Position numbers and translations under genes: made by a program. This document shows, in pieces, positions 1 to 6,509 of a stretch of 64,000 nt of DNA (positions are counted from its first letter, which is position 1; each line of letters starts with the position of its first letter). The notes beneath the pieces were generated by a model. The model did no database searches, was not told the DNA's origin, and was given only the letters and a program-made list of their open reading frames with translations. Source of the DNA: Bacteroidota bacterium. GTDB taxonomy: Bacteria > Bacteroidota > Bacteroidia > Chitinophagales > BACL12. The stretch is taken from positions 62,001-126,000 of the forward strand of contig JADJJZ010000001.1 in assembly GCA_016706255.1 (NCBI GenBank). Reading direction: 5' to 3'.

Positions 1-1
1 G

Positions 2-562
2 ACACTTGAAACCTTATTGGTTTCATCTGCAAGCCGTATGGAAATTTATACCGGGAAACTCATTACAGTAACCTTAAGCGGGTTTATTTCCGCAATGGCA
101 AGTATTGCCGGATTAATTGTTTCTGCAAAACTTATTGGCAGCGGTGCCAGTGATTCTGATATGTCACAAATAAGCGAATTATTGTCAGGAATTATCTCTC
201 CGGGGTCCATTATTATGATGCTCGTGATATTATTACCACTTAATATCTTTTTTGCGGCAATCACACTCATGTTATCTATTTATGCAAAAACATTTAAAGA
301 AGCACAAAGTATGATTACGCCATTAATGATATTTATTGTTTTCCCAACCATTTTTGGTATGTTACCGGGTGTTACCCTCGATTATAAAACTGCATTGGTT
401 CCAATCTTAAACGTTTCACTCGGTGCCAAGGAAATTATTTCCGGTACAATTGAAATTGGTCCGCTTTTAATGACCTATGCTGCATTATTTATTTATGCCG
501 CTATTGCATTGATTATCAGCGTTCGTTTCTTCAATAACGAAAAAAATATTTTAAGGGGTTAA
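2..562 (+). CDS. ABC-2 type transporter permease, C-terminal part (cut by window edge)
   Basis: The reading frame is open to the first bases of the window, so the N-terminus lies outside it. The first visible residues (TLETLLVSSASRMEIYTGK) match the segment of NatB-type ABC-2 permeases in which a cytoplasmic loop with a conserved TLE(T/S)LL motif precedes a membrane helix. About five hydrophobic segments follow (visible residues about 22-45, 65-90, 105-125, 150-175), ending in a basic tail. These proteins form the membrane channel of an ABC exporter; sodium export (NatB) or general drug or lipid export are the usual annotations, and the substrate cannot be told here. The ATPase partner is presumably upstream, outside the window. 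An intrinsic terminator follows 40 nt after the stop, so this is the last gene of its operon. Confidence 0.8.
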   Translation, partial: TLETLLVSSASRMEIYTGKLITVTLSGFISAMASIAGLIVSAKLIGSGASDSDMSQISELLSGIISPGSIIMMLVILLPLNIFFAAITLMLSIYAKTFKEAQSMITPLMIFIVFPTIFGMLPGVTLDYKTALVPILNVSLGAKEIISGTIEIGPLLMTYAALFIYAAIALIISVRFFNNEKNILRG

Positions 563-600
563 GAAAAAAAAGCTGAAATTCCTGTAAACTGAACACAAAT

Positions 601-636
601 CCCGGTAATCCACCATTACCGGGATTTCTTTTTTTG
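601..636 (+). terminator. Rho-independent terminator
   Basis: CCCGGTAAT and ATTACCGGG form a perfect 9-bp GC-rich stem with a 5-nt loop (601-623), followed by a T-rich tract (TTTCTTTTTTT). It ends the ABC permease transcript. Confidence 0.9.
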
Positions 637-769
637 ATTTTTTTCTTCGGATGACGGAACATTGCACTCCCGAATTTTGTTAACTGAATGTTGACAATTA
701 GAAGTGGCACATCACACAACCATTGTTAATTTTATAACGTTTATCTAACTTAGGAAAGAAATCGGTTTC

Positions 770-1246
770 ATGGAGAATTTATTCTGGAAAATAAAGAGTT
801 TTCATCAGTTGAATGTATTTGAGCTGTATGGTATACTGCGTTTAAGGCAGGAAGTGTTTGCTATTGAGCAAAATTGTGTATACCTGGATGTTGATGGAAA
901 AGACCAATTTTGTGACCATATTTTTGGGGTAGATGATGCAGGAAAAGTTATCGCCTCTTGTCGCATTGTTCAACCCGGTACCGGTTATAATGAAGTAAGT
1001 ATCGGACGTGTTGCAACGCATCCTGAACACCGCAATAATGGTTACGGGAAAATGGTTATGGATAAAGCAATTAATTTTATTGAAGATAAATACGGCCCGG
1101 TGTCCATCAAAATTGAAGCCCAGTATTATTTAGAAAAGTTCTATTCTGGTTATGGTTTTGAGCCGAAAAGTGACATATACTTACTCGACGGAATTGAGCA
1201 TATTGAGATGGTACGCGAAAAGAACGCCGTTCACGTCAGAGCCTGA
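770..1246 (+). CDS. elaA: ElaA-family GNAT N-acetyltransferase
   Basis: The 158-aa protein matches the ElaA subfamily of GNAT acetyltransferases. The N-terminal signature LRQEVFAIEQNCVYLDVDGKD corresponds to the hallmark LR..VF..EQ.C.Y.D.DG.D of ElaA. The acetyl-CoA binding motif is IGRVATHPEHRNNGYGKMVM (about residues 77-96), with the R-x-x-G-x-G pyrophosphate loop intact. The length is normal for ElaA (about 150 aa). The substrate is not established even in E. coli. It stands alone between a terminator and mscL, with no operon partner. Confidence 0.9.
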   Translation: MENLFWKIKSFHQLNVFELYGILRLRQEVFAIEQNCVYLDVDGKDQFCDHIFGVDDAGKVIASCRIVQPGTGYNEVSIGRVATHPEHRNNGYGKMVMDKAINFIEDKYGPVSIKIEAQYYLEKFYSGYGFEPKSDIYLLDGIEHIEMVREKNAVHVRA

Positions 1247-1343
1247 TAGAAACCCACACTTTTTCACATTTGAGTTTTGCAAAATTTTGTTACTATTGTG
1301 ACAGAATAAACCAATATTTGTTAACCTAAAAATCAATCACATT

Positions 1344-1757
1344 ATGGGAATGTTAAAAGAATTCAAGGATTTTGCCATGAAAGGCAACCTAATCGATATG
1401 GCAGTCGGTTTTGTAATGGGTACCGCTTTCGCCGCAGTTTCGAATACCTTTATTAATGGAATGGTAATGCCTTTGGTGAGCCTAATTTCAGGTAAAGATT
1501 TCCACACATGGAAATTTACACTGAAAGAAGCTCAAATGGCCGCTGATGGCACAGTTGCAAAAGCTGAAATTGCCATCATGTATGGTGATTTTATTTCAGT
1601 GCTGATCAACTTCATCATTATTGCTTTTGTAATGTTTATGGTAATAAAAGCAATTAATTCAATGAAGAAAAAAGAAGAAGCAGCACCTGCAGCACCTCCG
1701 GCTCCTTCCGCTCAGGAAGTTTTACTTGGAGAAATTCGCGATCTGTTAAAAAAATAA
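1344..1757 (+). CDS. mscL: Large-conductance mechanosensitive channel MscL
   Basis: MscL forms a homopentameric inner-membrane pore that opens under high membrane tension and releases solutes during hypo-osmotic shock. The 137-aa product starts with the amphipathic N-terminal helix MLKEFKDFAMKGNLIDMAVG and the glycine-rich TM1 (VGFVMGTAFAAVSN), the most conserved part of the family. A periplasmic loop (about residues 47-75) leads to TM2 (FISVLINFIIIAFVMFMV). An Ala/Pro-rich linker then precedes the C-terminal helical bundle (EVLLGEIRDLLKK). Length and order are complete. The gene is monocistronic, with a stem-loop after it. Confidence 0.98.
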   Translation: MGMLKEFKDFAMKGNLIDMAVGFVMGTAFAAVSNTFINGMVMPLVSLISGKDFHTWKFTLKEAQMAADGTVAKAEIAIMYGDFISVLINFIIIAFVMFMVIKAINSMKKKEEAAPAAPPAPSAQEVLLGEIRDLLKK

Positions 1758-1770
1758 ATCGTATAATATA

Positions 1771-1796
1771 CAATGCCTTCCAATTGGGAGGCATTG
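1771..1796 (+). terminator. Stem-loop after mscL, probable terminator
   Basis: CAATGCCTTCC and GGGAGGCATTG pair over 11 bp (one G-T) around an AATT loop. The following tract (TTATGTATAATT) is only moderately T-rich, so termination efficiency is uncertain. Confidence 0.6.
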
Positions 1797-1855
1797 TTAT
1801 GTATAATTGGCCCGATTATTGAAAAACGGCCTGCAATTAAATCAATCAAAAAAAT

Positions 1856-2782
1856 ATGAAAAAATTATTTACCCTTGTTATCCTGCTGAGTACGGTTACA
1901 ATATCTTTCAGTCAGGTGGATACTACCTGGAAAAAAGGTGGTGGCGCTATTCTTAATTTTAATCAAACATCTTTAACCAATTGGGCTGCCGGTGGTGAAA
2001 GTAACCTCTCCGCTACCCTGCTCACCAATTTTTATGGTAATTACAAAAAAGATAAAACTACCTGGGACAATACCTTAAATATGAATTACGGTTTAATTAC
2101 TGCGAATAATTATGATGATATCCGCAAAAATGACGACCGTATCGAATTAAACAGTAAATATGGTCGCTATGCATTCGCCGACGATTTTTACTATTCAGGA
2201 ATGTTGAACTTTTTGACTCAGTTTGCAGCAGGTTACGATTATGTTACCGACCCTGCCGCTGCAATGCCTATTTCTAAATTATTATCTCCGGGTTATTTAA
2301 CCGCAGCTATCGGTTTGGACTGGAAACCAAGTGACAAATTTTCACTATTCCTGTCACCTGCAACCGGCAAATTTACTTTTGTATTAGATGAAGATATATC
2401 TACTGCAATAACCGACACAGCCAACAATAAAAACCGTTACGGTGTTGATGCAGGAGAAAATTTACGCGCTGAATTTGGTGCCTCAATGGTGGCCGCTTTA
2501 AATACACCTATCGGAAAAAACACCAGCTTTTCTTCTAAACTCGTGTTGTTTAATAATTACACCGATCCAATTGCTGAACACAAAGGAAATATTGACGTCG
2601 ATTTTCAAAATAATATCAATATTAAAGTGAGTAAATATTTTGCAACAACAATTTTCTTACAAGTATTATACGATCACGACATTGCAATTGCAACTTATGA
2701 GGATGGTGTGCAGGTAGGCACAGGTCCAAAAACACAATTTAAAGAGGTATTCGGAATCGGATTAAGTTATTCGTTTCAATAA
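1856..2782 (+). CDS. DUF3078 family outer-membrane beta-barrel protein
   Basis: The 308-aa protein starts with a signal peptide (MKKLFTLVILLSTVTISFSQ). The mature protein begins with the W-K-x-G-G-x-x-x-(L/I)-N-F-x-Q-x-S-L-T-N-W-A-A-G-G-E-S pattern (about residues 25-49) that is the signature of DUF3078, a family confined mainly to Bacteroidota. The rest is rich in alternating aromatic/hydrophobic beta-strand segments and ends in a phenylalanine-containing strand (IGLSYSFQ), as in outer-membrane barrels. The molecular function of DUF3078 is unknown. It is monocistronic, with a terminator 20 nt after the stop. The outer-membrane location is inferred from the signal peptide and strand pattern. 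Confidence 0.85.
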   Translation: MKKLFTLVILLSTVTISFSQVDTTWKKGGGAILNFNQTSLTNWAAGGESNLSATLLTNFYGNYKKDKTTWDNTLNMNYGLITANNYDDIRKNDDRIELNSKYGRYAFADDFYYSGMLNFLTQFAAGYDYVTDPAAAMPISKLLSPGYLTAAIGLDWKPSDKFSLFLSPATGKFTFVLDEDISTAITDTANNKNRYGVDAGENLRAEFGASMVAALNTPIGKNTSFSSKLVLFNNYTDPIAEHKGNIDVDFQNNINIKVSKYFATTIFLQVLYDHDIAIATYEDGVQVGTGPKTQFKEVFGIGLSYSFQ

Positions 2783-2803
2783 TATACGATAAACCCCTAA
2801 AAT

Positions 2804-2834
2804 AAATCCGATGTGTTGAGCATCGGATTTTTTA
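2804..2834 (+). terminator. Rho-independent terminator
   Basis: AAATCCGATG and CATCGGATTT form a perfect 10-bp stem around a 7-nt loop, followed by TTTTATTTAT. It lies in the gap between two convergent genes and serves the DUF3078 gene; it may also act on the opposite strand for the CoA-transferase gene. Confidence 0.85.
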
Positions 2835-2835
2835 T

Positions 2836-4125
2836 TTATACAAATAATTTAAATCGTTCAAAACAGGATTGATGCAATGCTGCTCGATCATCCGGATGTG
2901 CAATTTCAATTAAAGCCTTTGCGCGTTGACGTAAATTTTTTCCAAACAAATAAGCAATACCATATTCAGTTACAAGATAATGTACATGTGCTCTGGTTGT
3001 TACTACTCCGGCTCCCGGTTTTAATACAGGCACAATTCGTGAAACACCTTTTGCAGTGCGCGATGTTAATGCAATAATCGGTTTTCCGCCTTCACTTAAC
3101 GCCGCACCACGCATAAAATCCATTTGTCCACCCACACCCGAATACTGAATAATACCAATTGAATCAGCACAAACCTGACCTGTTATATCTACTTCTATAG
3201 CACTATTGATTGCAACTACTTTATCGTTTTGTTTAATTACAGATGGTTCATTTACATAATCGATATCTAAAAATTCAAAAGCCGGATTATCATCAACGTA
3301 ATCATACAATTTTCTTGAACCCAAGGCAAACCCTGATACTGTAGTATTTGGATGTATTTTTTTGTATTTGTTATTCACTACATCCGATTCAAATAACGGA
3401 ATCAATCCATCAGAAAACATTTCTGTGTGTACACCTAAATCTTTGTGATTGGTAAGTGCTTTTAACACGGCATCAGGAATAGCACCGATGCCCATTTGTA
3501 ATGTACTTCTGTCTTCAATTAATCCCGCAATATGTTCGGCAATTTTCATTTCATCTTTCCCTACCTTTTCACCGAATGAAGCTTCATGCAAAGGTTCATT
3601 TACATATACCATAGCGTGAAAACGGGATGCATGAATTAAACTGTCGCCATGTGTGCGTGGCACCTGCGGATTTACCTGCGCAACAACATATTTTGCCATA
3701 TTTACTGCGGTTCGTGCAATATCAACTGAAACACCTAAAGAGCAGTAACCATGTTTATCAGGAGGTGAAACTTGCACTAACGCAACATCTAACCCTAAAA
3801 TACCGCGTTTAAATAACTCCGGAATTTCACTTAAAAAAACGGGAATGTAATCTGCAAAACCACTATTTACATCTTGTCTGATACTGTTAGAAACAAACAT
3901 ACTGTTCATCGAAAAGCTGTCGCGATGTTCCGGTTTATCTACATGCATATCTCCATACACACTGATAAATACCAATTCTACGTCGTGAATCTGGTTGCTT
4001 CTTTCGGCAAGATGTTTTAATAAATGTGTTGGTGTACATGCGCTGCCATGAACAAAAACGCGATCACCCGATTTAATGCAGCTTAATGCCTGTTCGGCAG
4101 AAATATAATTTGGCGTTGTATACAT
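2836..4125 (-). CDS. Acetyl-CoA hydrolase/transferase family protein (Cat1/4-hydroxybutyrate CoA-transferase-like)
   Basis: The 429-aa protein belongs to the acetyl-CoA hydrolase/transferase family, which moves CoA between short-chain acyl groups or hydrolyses acetyl-CoA. Both halves are present: an N-terminal domain (about 5-190) with the IKSGDRVFVHG start, and a C-terminal domain with the segment NSAIEVDITGQVCADS, whose Glu corresponds to the family's CoA-thioester-forming glutamate, and the glycine-rich GVGGQMDF motif. GKNLRQRAKALIEIAHPDDR closes the C-terminal domain as in 4-hydroxybutyrate CoA-transferases. Length is normal (about 430 aa). The substrate cannot be told from sequence. A consensus -7 element and an 11-bp inverted repeat sit just upstream, so it is probably transcribed on its own and regulated. 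Confidence 0.88.
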   Translation of the reverse strand: MYTTPNYISAEQALSCIKSGDRVFVHGSACTPTHLLKHLAERSNQIHDVELVFISVYGDMHVDKPEHRDSFSMNSMFVSNSIRQDVNSGFADYIPVFLSEIPELFKRGILGLDVALVQVSPPDKHGYCSLGVSVDIARTAVNMAKYVVAQVNPQVPRTHGDSLIHASRFHAMVYVNEPLHEASFGEKVGKDEMKIAEHIAGLIEDRSTLQMGIGAIPDAVLKALTNHKDLGVHTEMFSDGLIPLFESDVVNNKYKKIHPNTTVSGFALGSRKLYDYVDDNPAFEFLDIDYVNEPSVIKQNDKVVAINSAIEVDITGQVCADSIGIIQYSGVGGQMDFMRGAALSEGGKPIIALTSRTAKGVSRIVPVLKPGAGVVTTRAHVHYLVTEYGIAYLFGKNLRQRAKALIEIAHPDDRAALHQSCFERFKLFV

Positions 4126-4143
4126 AATAATTATAGTTTAATA

Positions 4144-4176
4144 ATCATGCATTTACAAAAGGTGCAAATGCATGAT
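4144..4176. promoter_or_regulatory. Perfect 11-bp inverted repeat, likely operator of the CoA-transferase gene
   Basis: ATCATGCATTT and AAATGCATGAT are exact inverted copies separated by 11 nt. The element lies between a TAnnTTTG promoter element (4191-4198, minus strand) and the start codon at 4125, where a repressor would block transcription. There is no T-tract on either side, so it is not a good terminator. The binding protein is unknown. Confidence 0.6.
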
Positions 4177-4190
4177 AAATATTTACAACG

Positions 4191-4198
4191 CAAAAGTA
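4191..4198 (-). promoter_or_regulatory. Bacteroidota -7 promoter element (TACTTTTG)
   Basis: The minus strand reads TACTTTTG, an exact match to TAnnTTTG, the -7 consensus of the Bacteroidota housekeeping sigma factor. It lies 65 nt upstream of the CoA-transferase start and 14 nt before the inverted repeat. No clear TTTG -33 box is seen at the usual distance. Confidence 0.5.
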
Positions 4199-4230
4199 GA
4201 TACGTAATTCAACAAAAAAGTTGATAAAAA

Positions 4231-5205
4231 TCACCAACCTAAAACCCAGGCAAAAATTAATGGCGCAACAATAGTCGCATCACTTTCTACAATAAACTTG
4301 GGCGTATGAATATCTAATTTACCCCAGGTAATTTTTTCGTTAGGCACAGCACCTGAATAACTACCATACGACGTTGTTGAATCGGAAATCTGACAGAAAT
4401 ATCCCCAAAACGGCACATCATGCCATTCTAAGTCCTGATACATCATAGGCACCACACAAATTGGAAAATCGCCGGCAATACCACCGCCAATTTGAAAAAA
4501 TCCTACGCCTTTACCTGCAGAATTATTTCTATACCAATCGCTCAACCATACCATGTATTCAATACCACTTTTCATGGTGGAAGTTTTTAATTCGCCTTTA
4601 ATACAATATGATGCGAAAATGTTACCCATTGTACTATCTTCCCAACCCGGAACCACAATCGGGATATTTTTTTCTGCAGCAGCAATCATCCACGAATTTT
4701 TCGCGTCAATTTCGTAATCTTCTTTCATTACGCCACTCAATAATAATTTATACATGTATTCATGCGGAAAATATCTTTCACCTGCAGCTTCTGCATCTTT
4801 CCAGATTTTTACAATATGGTGCTGTATTTTTCTGAATGCTTCTTCTTCAGGAATACAGGTATCGGTAACACGGTTTAATCCCTGCTCCAGCAATTCCCAT
4901 TCCTGAGCAGGTGTTAAATCACGATAATTCGGCACGCGTTTATAATGTGAATGGGCAACCAGGTTCATTACATCTTCTTCAAGGTTTGCACCGGTACAAC
5001 TAATAATATCAACCTTGCCTTGTCTGATCATCTCGGCAAAAGAAATGCCTAACTCGCCTGTACTCATAGCGCCGGCAAGGGTAACCATCATTTTGCCGCC
5101 TTCCAGTAAATGTTGTTCATATCCTTTGGCAGCATCAACCAGCGCCGCAGCATTAAAATGGCGATAATGATGTGCTATAAAATTCGAAATAGGTCCTTTG
5201 TTCAT
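4231..5205 (-). CDS. Deoxyhypusine synthase family protein (probable polyamine-modifying enzyme)
   Basis: This 324-aa protein is a clear homologue of deoxyhypusine synthase (DHS), the NAD-dependent enzyme that transfers the aminobutyl group of spermidine. It keeps the NAD/spermidine-fold motifs VTLAGAMSTGELG (about 40-53), the SCTGANLEEDV loop (about 69-79), VPGWEDSTMGN, and the SYSGAVPNEKITWGKL segment with the lysine equivalent to the catalytic Lys of human DHS. Bacteria lack the eIF5A substrate, and characterised bacterial relatives make homospermidine from putrescine, so a small-molecule polyamine role is inferred. The gene is upstream of the CoA-transferase, but 105 nt and a promoter separate them. 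Confidence 0.85.
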   Translation of the reverse strand: MNKGPISNFIAHHYRHFNAAALVDAAKGYEQHLLEGGKMMVTLAGAMSTGELGISFAEMIRQGKVDIISCTGANLEEDVMNLVAHSHYKRVPNYRDLTPAQEWELLEQGLNRVTDTCIPEEEAFRKIQHHIVKIWKDAEAAGERYFPHEYMYKLLLSGVMKEDYEIDAKNSWMIAAAEKNIPIVVPGWEDSTMGNIFASYCIKGELKTSTMKSGIEYMVWLSDWYRNNSAGKGVGFFQIGGGIAGDFPICVVPMMYQDLEWHDVPFWGYFCQISDSTTSYGSYSGAVPNEKITWGKLDIHTPKFIVESDATIVAPLIFAWVLGW

Positions 5206-5264
5206 TGTTCGTTATTTTGAACTGCAAAGTAACGAAAAAAAACGGCAACCCTATGCTGTAGTGT

Positions 5265-5903
5265 TTATTCGAAATAATACAAAAGTCCCAGTCTGAAATA
5301 GAATCCGCTTTCCATGGAAGGATTTACACCGGTGTATGACCAATATTCAGAAGTACCAATGAACGGGATTTTATACATCATATCAAATTGCACACCTACA
5401 ACATCGGTTGGCAAATACAATAATTTCAGCCCGCCAAAAGCATTAAAGGTTTGTCCGGAATAATTAAAGATAAAATCATCTCCATTATGTACGCATTTTT
5501 GTTCAACGGTTTGAAAAATAAATTCACCACCTCCGGTTACGCCTATCATAAAGTTATTATACGCTTCGCTTTCATACCAATATGTTCCACCTATGCCAAG
5601 GTTATACCAATTTACAATTTCGTCAATATTTTCGGGATCAGCAAAACTTGAGTTTCCAAAAAAATCACTGGTATAATGCGTTAGTTTTGGTAAACCGATT
5701 CCGGCATTTACATAAACATCGTAATTACTCATGAATTCATAATAACCTGCACTGAAAATTGCGCCGGGTAAAAACGCACTTTCTCCGTAATATGCATTTC
5801 CTTTTTGATACAAAACATTTATTTGACCTGTGGCGAATATCTGCGCATTTACGTGTTGCAGAAATAAAAAACTGATGCCGATTGCAAGTAATGTTGTTTT
5901 CAT
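5265..5903 (-). CDS. Secreted beta-barrel-like hypothetical protein
   Basis: The 212-aa product has a signal peptide (MKTTLLAIGISFLFLQHVNAQ) and then alternating strands rich in Tyr, Phe and Gly, ending in the strand FYFRLGLLYYFE with an aromatic penultimate residue, as is typical of small outer-membrane barrels. I do not recognise a specific family. It is 59 nt upstream of the deoxyhypusine-synthase-like gene on the same strand, without an obvious terminator between them, so the two may be cotranscribed. An outer-membrane location is inferred, and no function is assigned. Confidence 0.7.
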   Translation of the reverse strand: MKTTLLAIGISFLFLQHVNAQIFATGQINVLYQKGNAYYGESAFLPGAIFSAGYYEFMSNYDVYVNAGIGLPKLTHYTSDFFGNSSFADPENIDEIVNWYNLGIGGTYWYESEAYNNFMIGVTGGGEFIFQTVEQKCVHNGDDFIFNYSGQTFNAFGGLKLLYLPTDVVGVQFDMMYKIPFIGTSEYWSYTGVNPSMESGFYFRLGLLYYFE

Positions 5904-5980
5904 AGTGTTATTTTGAGTGTGAAAACAAAATTAATCTTTTGCAGGTATTTTACAAATCGACAACGTTTCTGTCACGCTGT

Positions 5981-6014
5981 ATTATAAAATAAAAAAGGGG
6001 CGCTATTGCACCCC
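5981..6014 (-). terminator. Rho-independent terminator
   Basis: On the minus strand GGGGTGCAATAGCGCCCC folds into a GC-rich hairpin (5997-6014) followed by TTTTTTATTTTATAAT. It lies 28 nt after the stop of the SnoaL-like gene. Confidence 0.75.
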
Positions 6015-6041
6015 AAAACAAACAACCTGAAAATTTTAATG

Positions 6042-6395
6042 TTATGCGTTGTAATAAAATTTTTCTTCTATTATTTTACCATCCTTCCAGCGTTGAACAG
6101 AAACCTGTTTGTAATTTCTGTCGCCCCATTCACTATGTGTATAATCAAATTCCCACTCATTAATAGCAATGCCATCGCTGATTAACACATTATGTAATTT
6201 TGCTCCGCGAAATGCTGTGAGTTTACCTACAAATTCTTCTTCAAATTTGCGACATTCATCCTTTCCCGTACGAACCGGAAAATTATTGTCTTGCATAACT
6301 ACGTCGTCAGCATAAAATGTTTCAAACGCTCCGAGAATATCTCCACCCAGAATGCGTGCGTTGAGCTCGTCAACCAATTGTTTTAAATTGTCCAT
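6042..6395 (-). CDS. SnoaL-like/NTF2-fold small protein
   Basis: The product of 117 aa (from ATG at 6395) starts MDNLKQLVDELNARILGGD and shows the usual SnoaL-like pattern: a first helix, then the segment ETFYADDVVMQDNN, a glycine/charged turn, and strands ending in KDGKIIEEKFYYN. These cone-shaped alpha+beta domains occur as isomerases, hydrolases and ligand-binding proteins; the sequence does not decide which. An upstream in-frame ATG at 6425 would add ten residues, but the 6395 start gives the family's usual N-terminus. A terminator follows, so it is probably monocistronic. Confidence 0.75.
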   Translation of the reverse strand: MDNLKQLVDELNARILGGDILGAFETFYADDVVMQDNNFPVRTGKDECRKFEEEFVGKLTAFRGAKLHNVLISDGIAINEWEFDYTHSEWGDRNYKQVSVQRWKDGKIIEEKFYYNA

Positions 6396-6455
6396 GTTTT
6401 TTAATTTATATGTATACACATACATGTATATACAGGTTTTTGTTCACTAAAACAT

Positions 6456-6494
6456 AAAAAAACCTGTTAAACGATAACATTTAACAGGTTTTTG
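6456..6494 (-). terminator. Rho-independent terminator after gcvP
   Basis: AAAACCTGTTAAA and TTTAACAGGTTTT form a long inverted repeat around an 8-nt loop. It is flanked by A and T runs, so it could work on both strands; on the minus strand it follows the gcvP stop by about 16 nt. Confidence 0.8.
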
Positions 6495-6509
6495 ATGTGA
6501 TTTTAAGTT

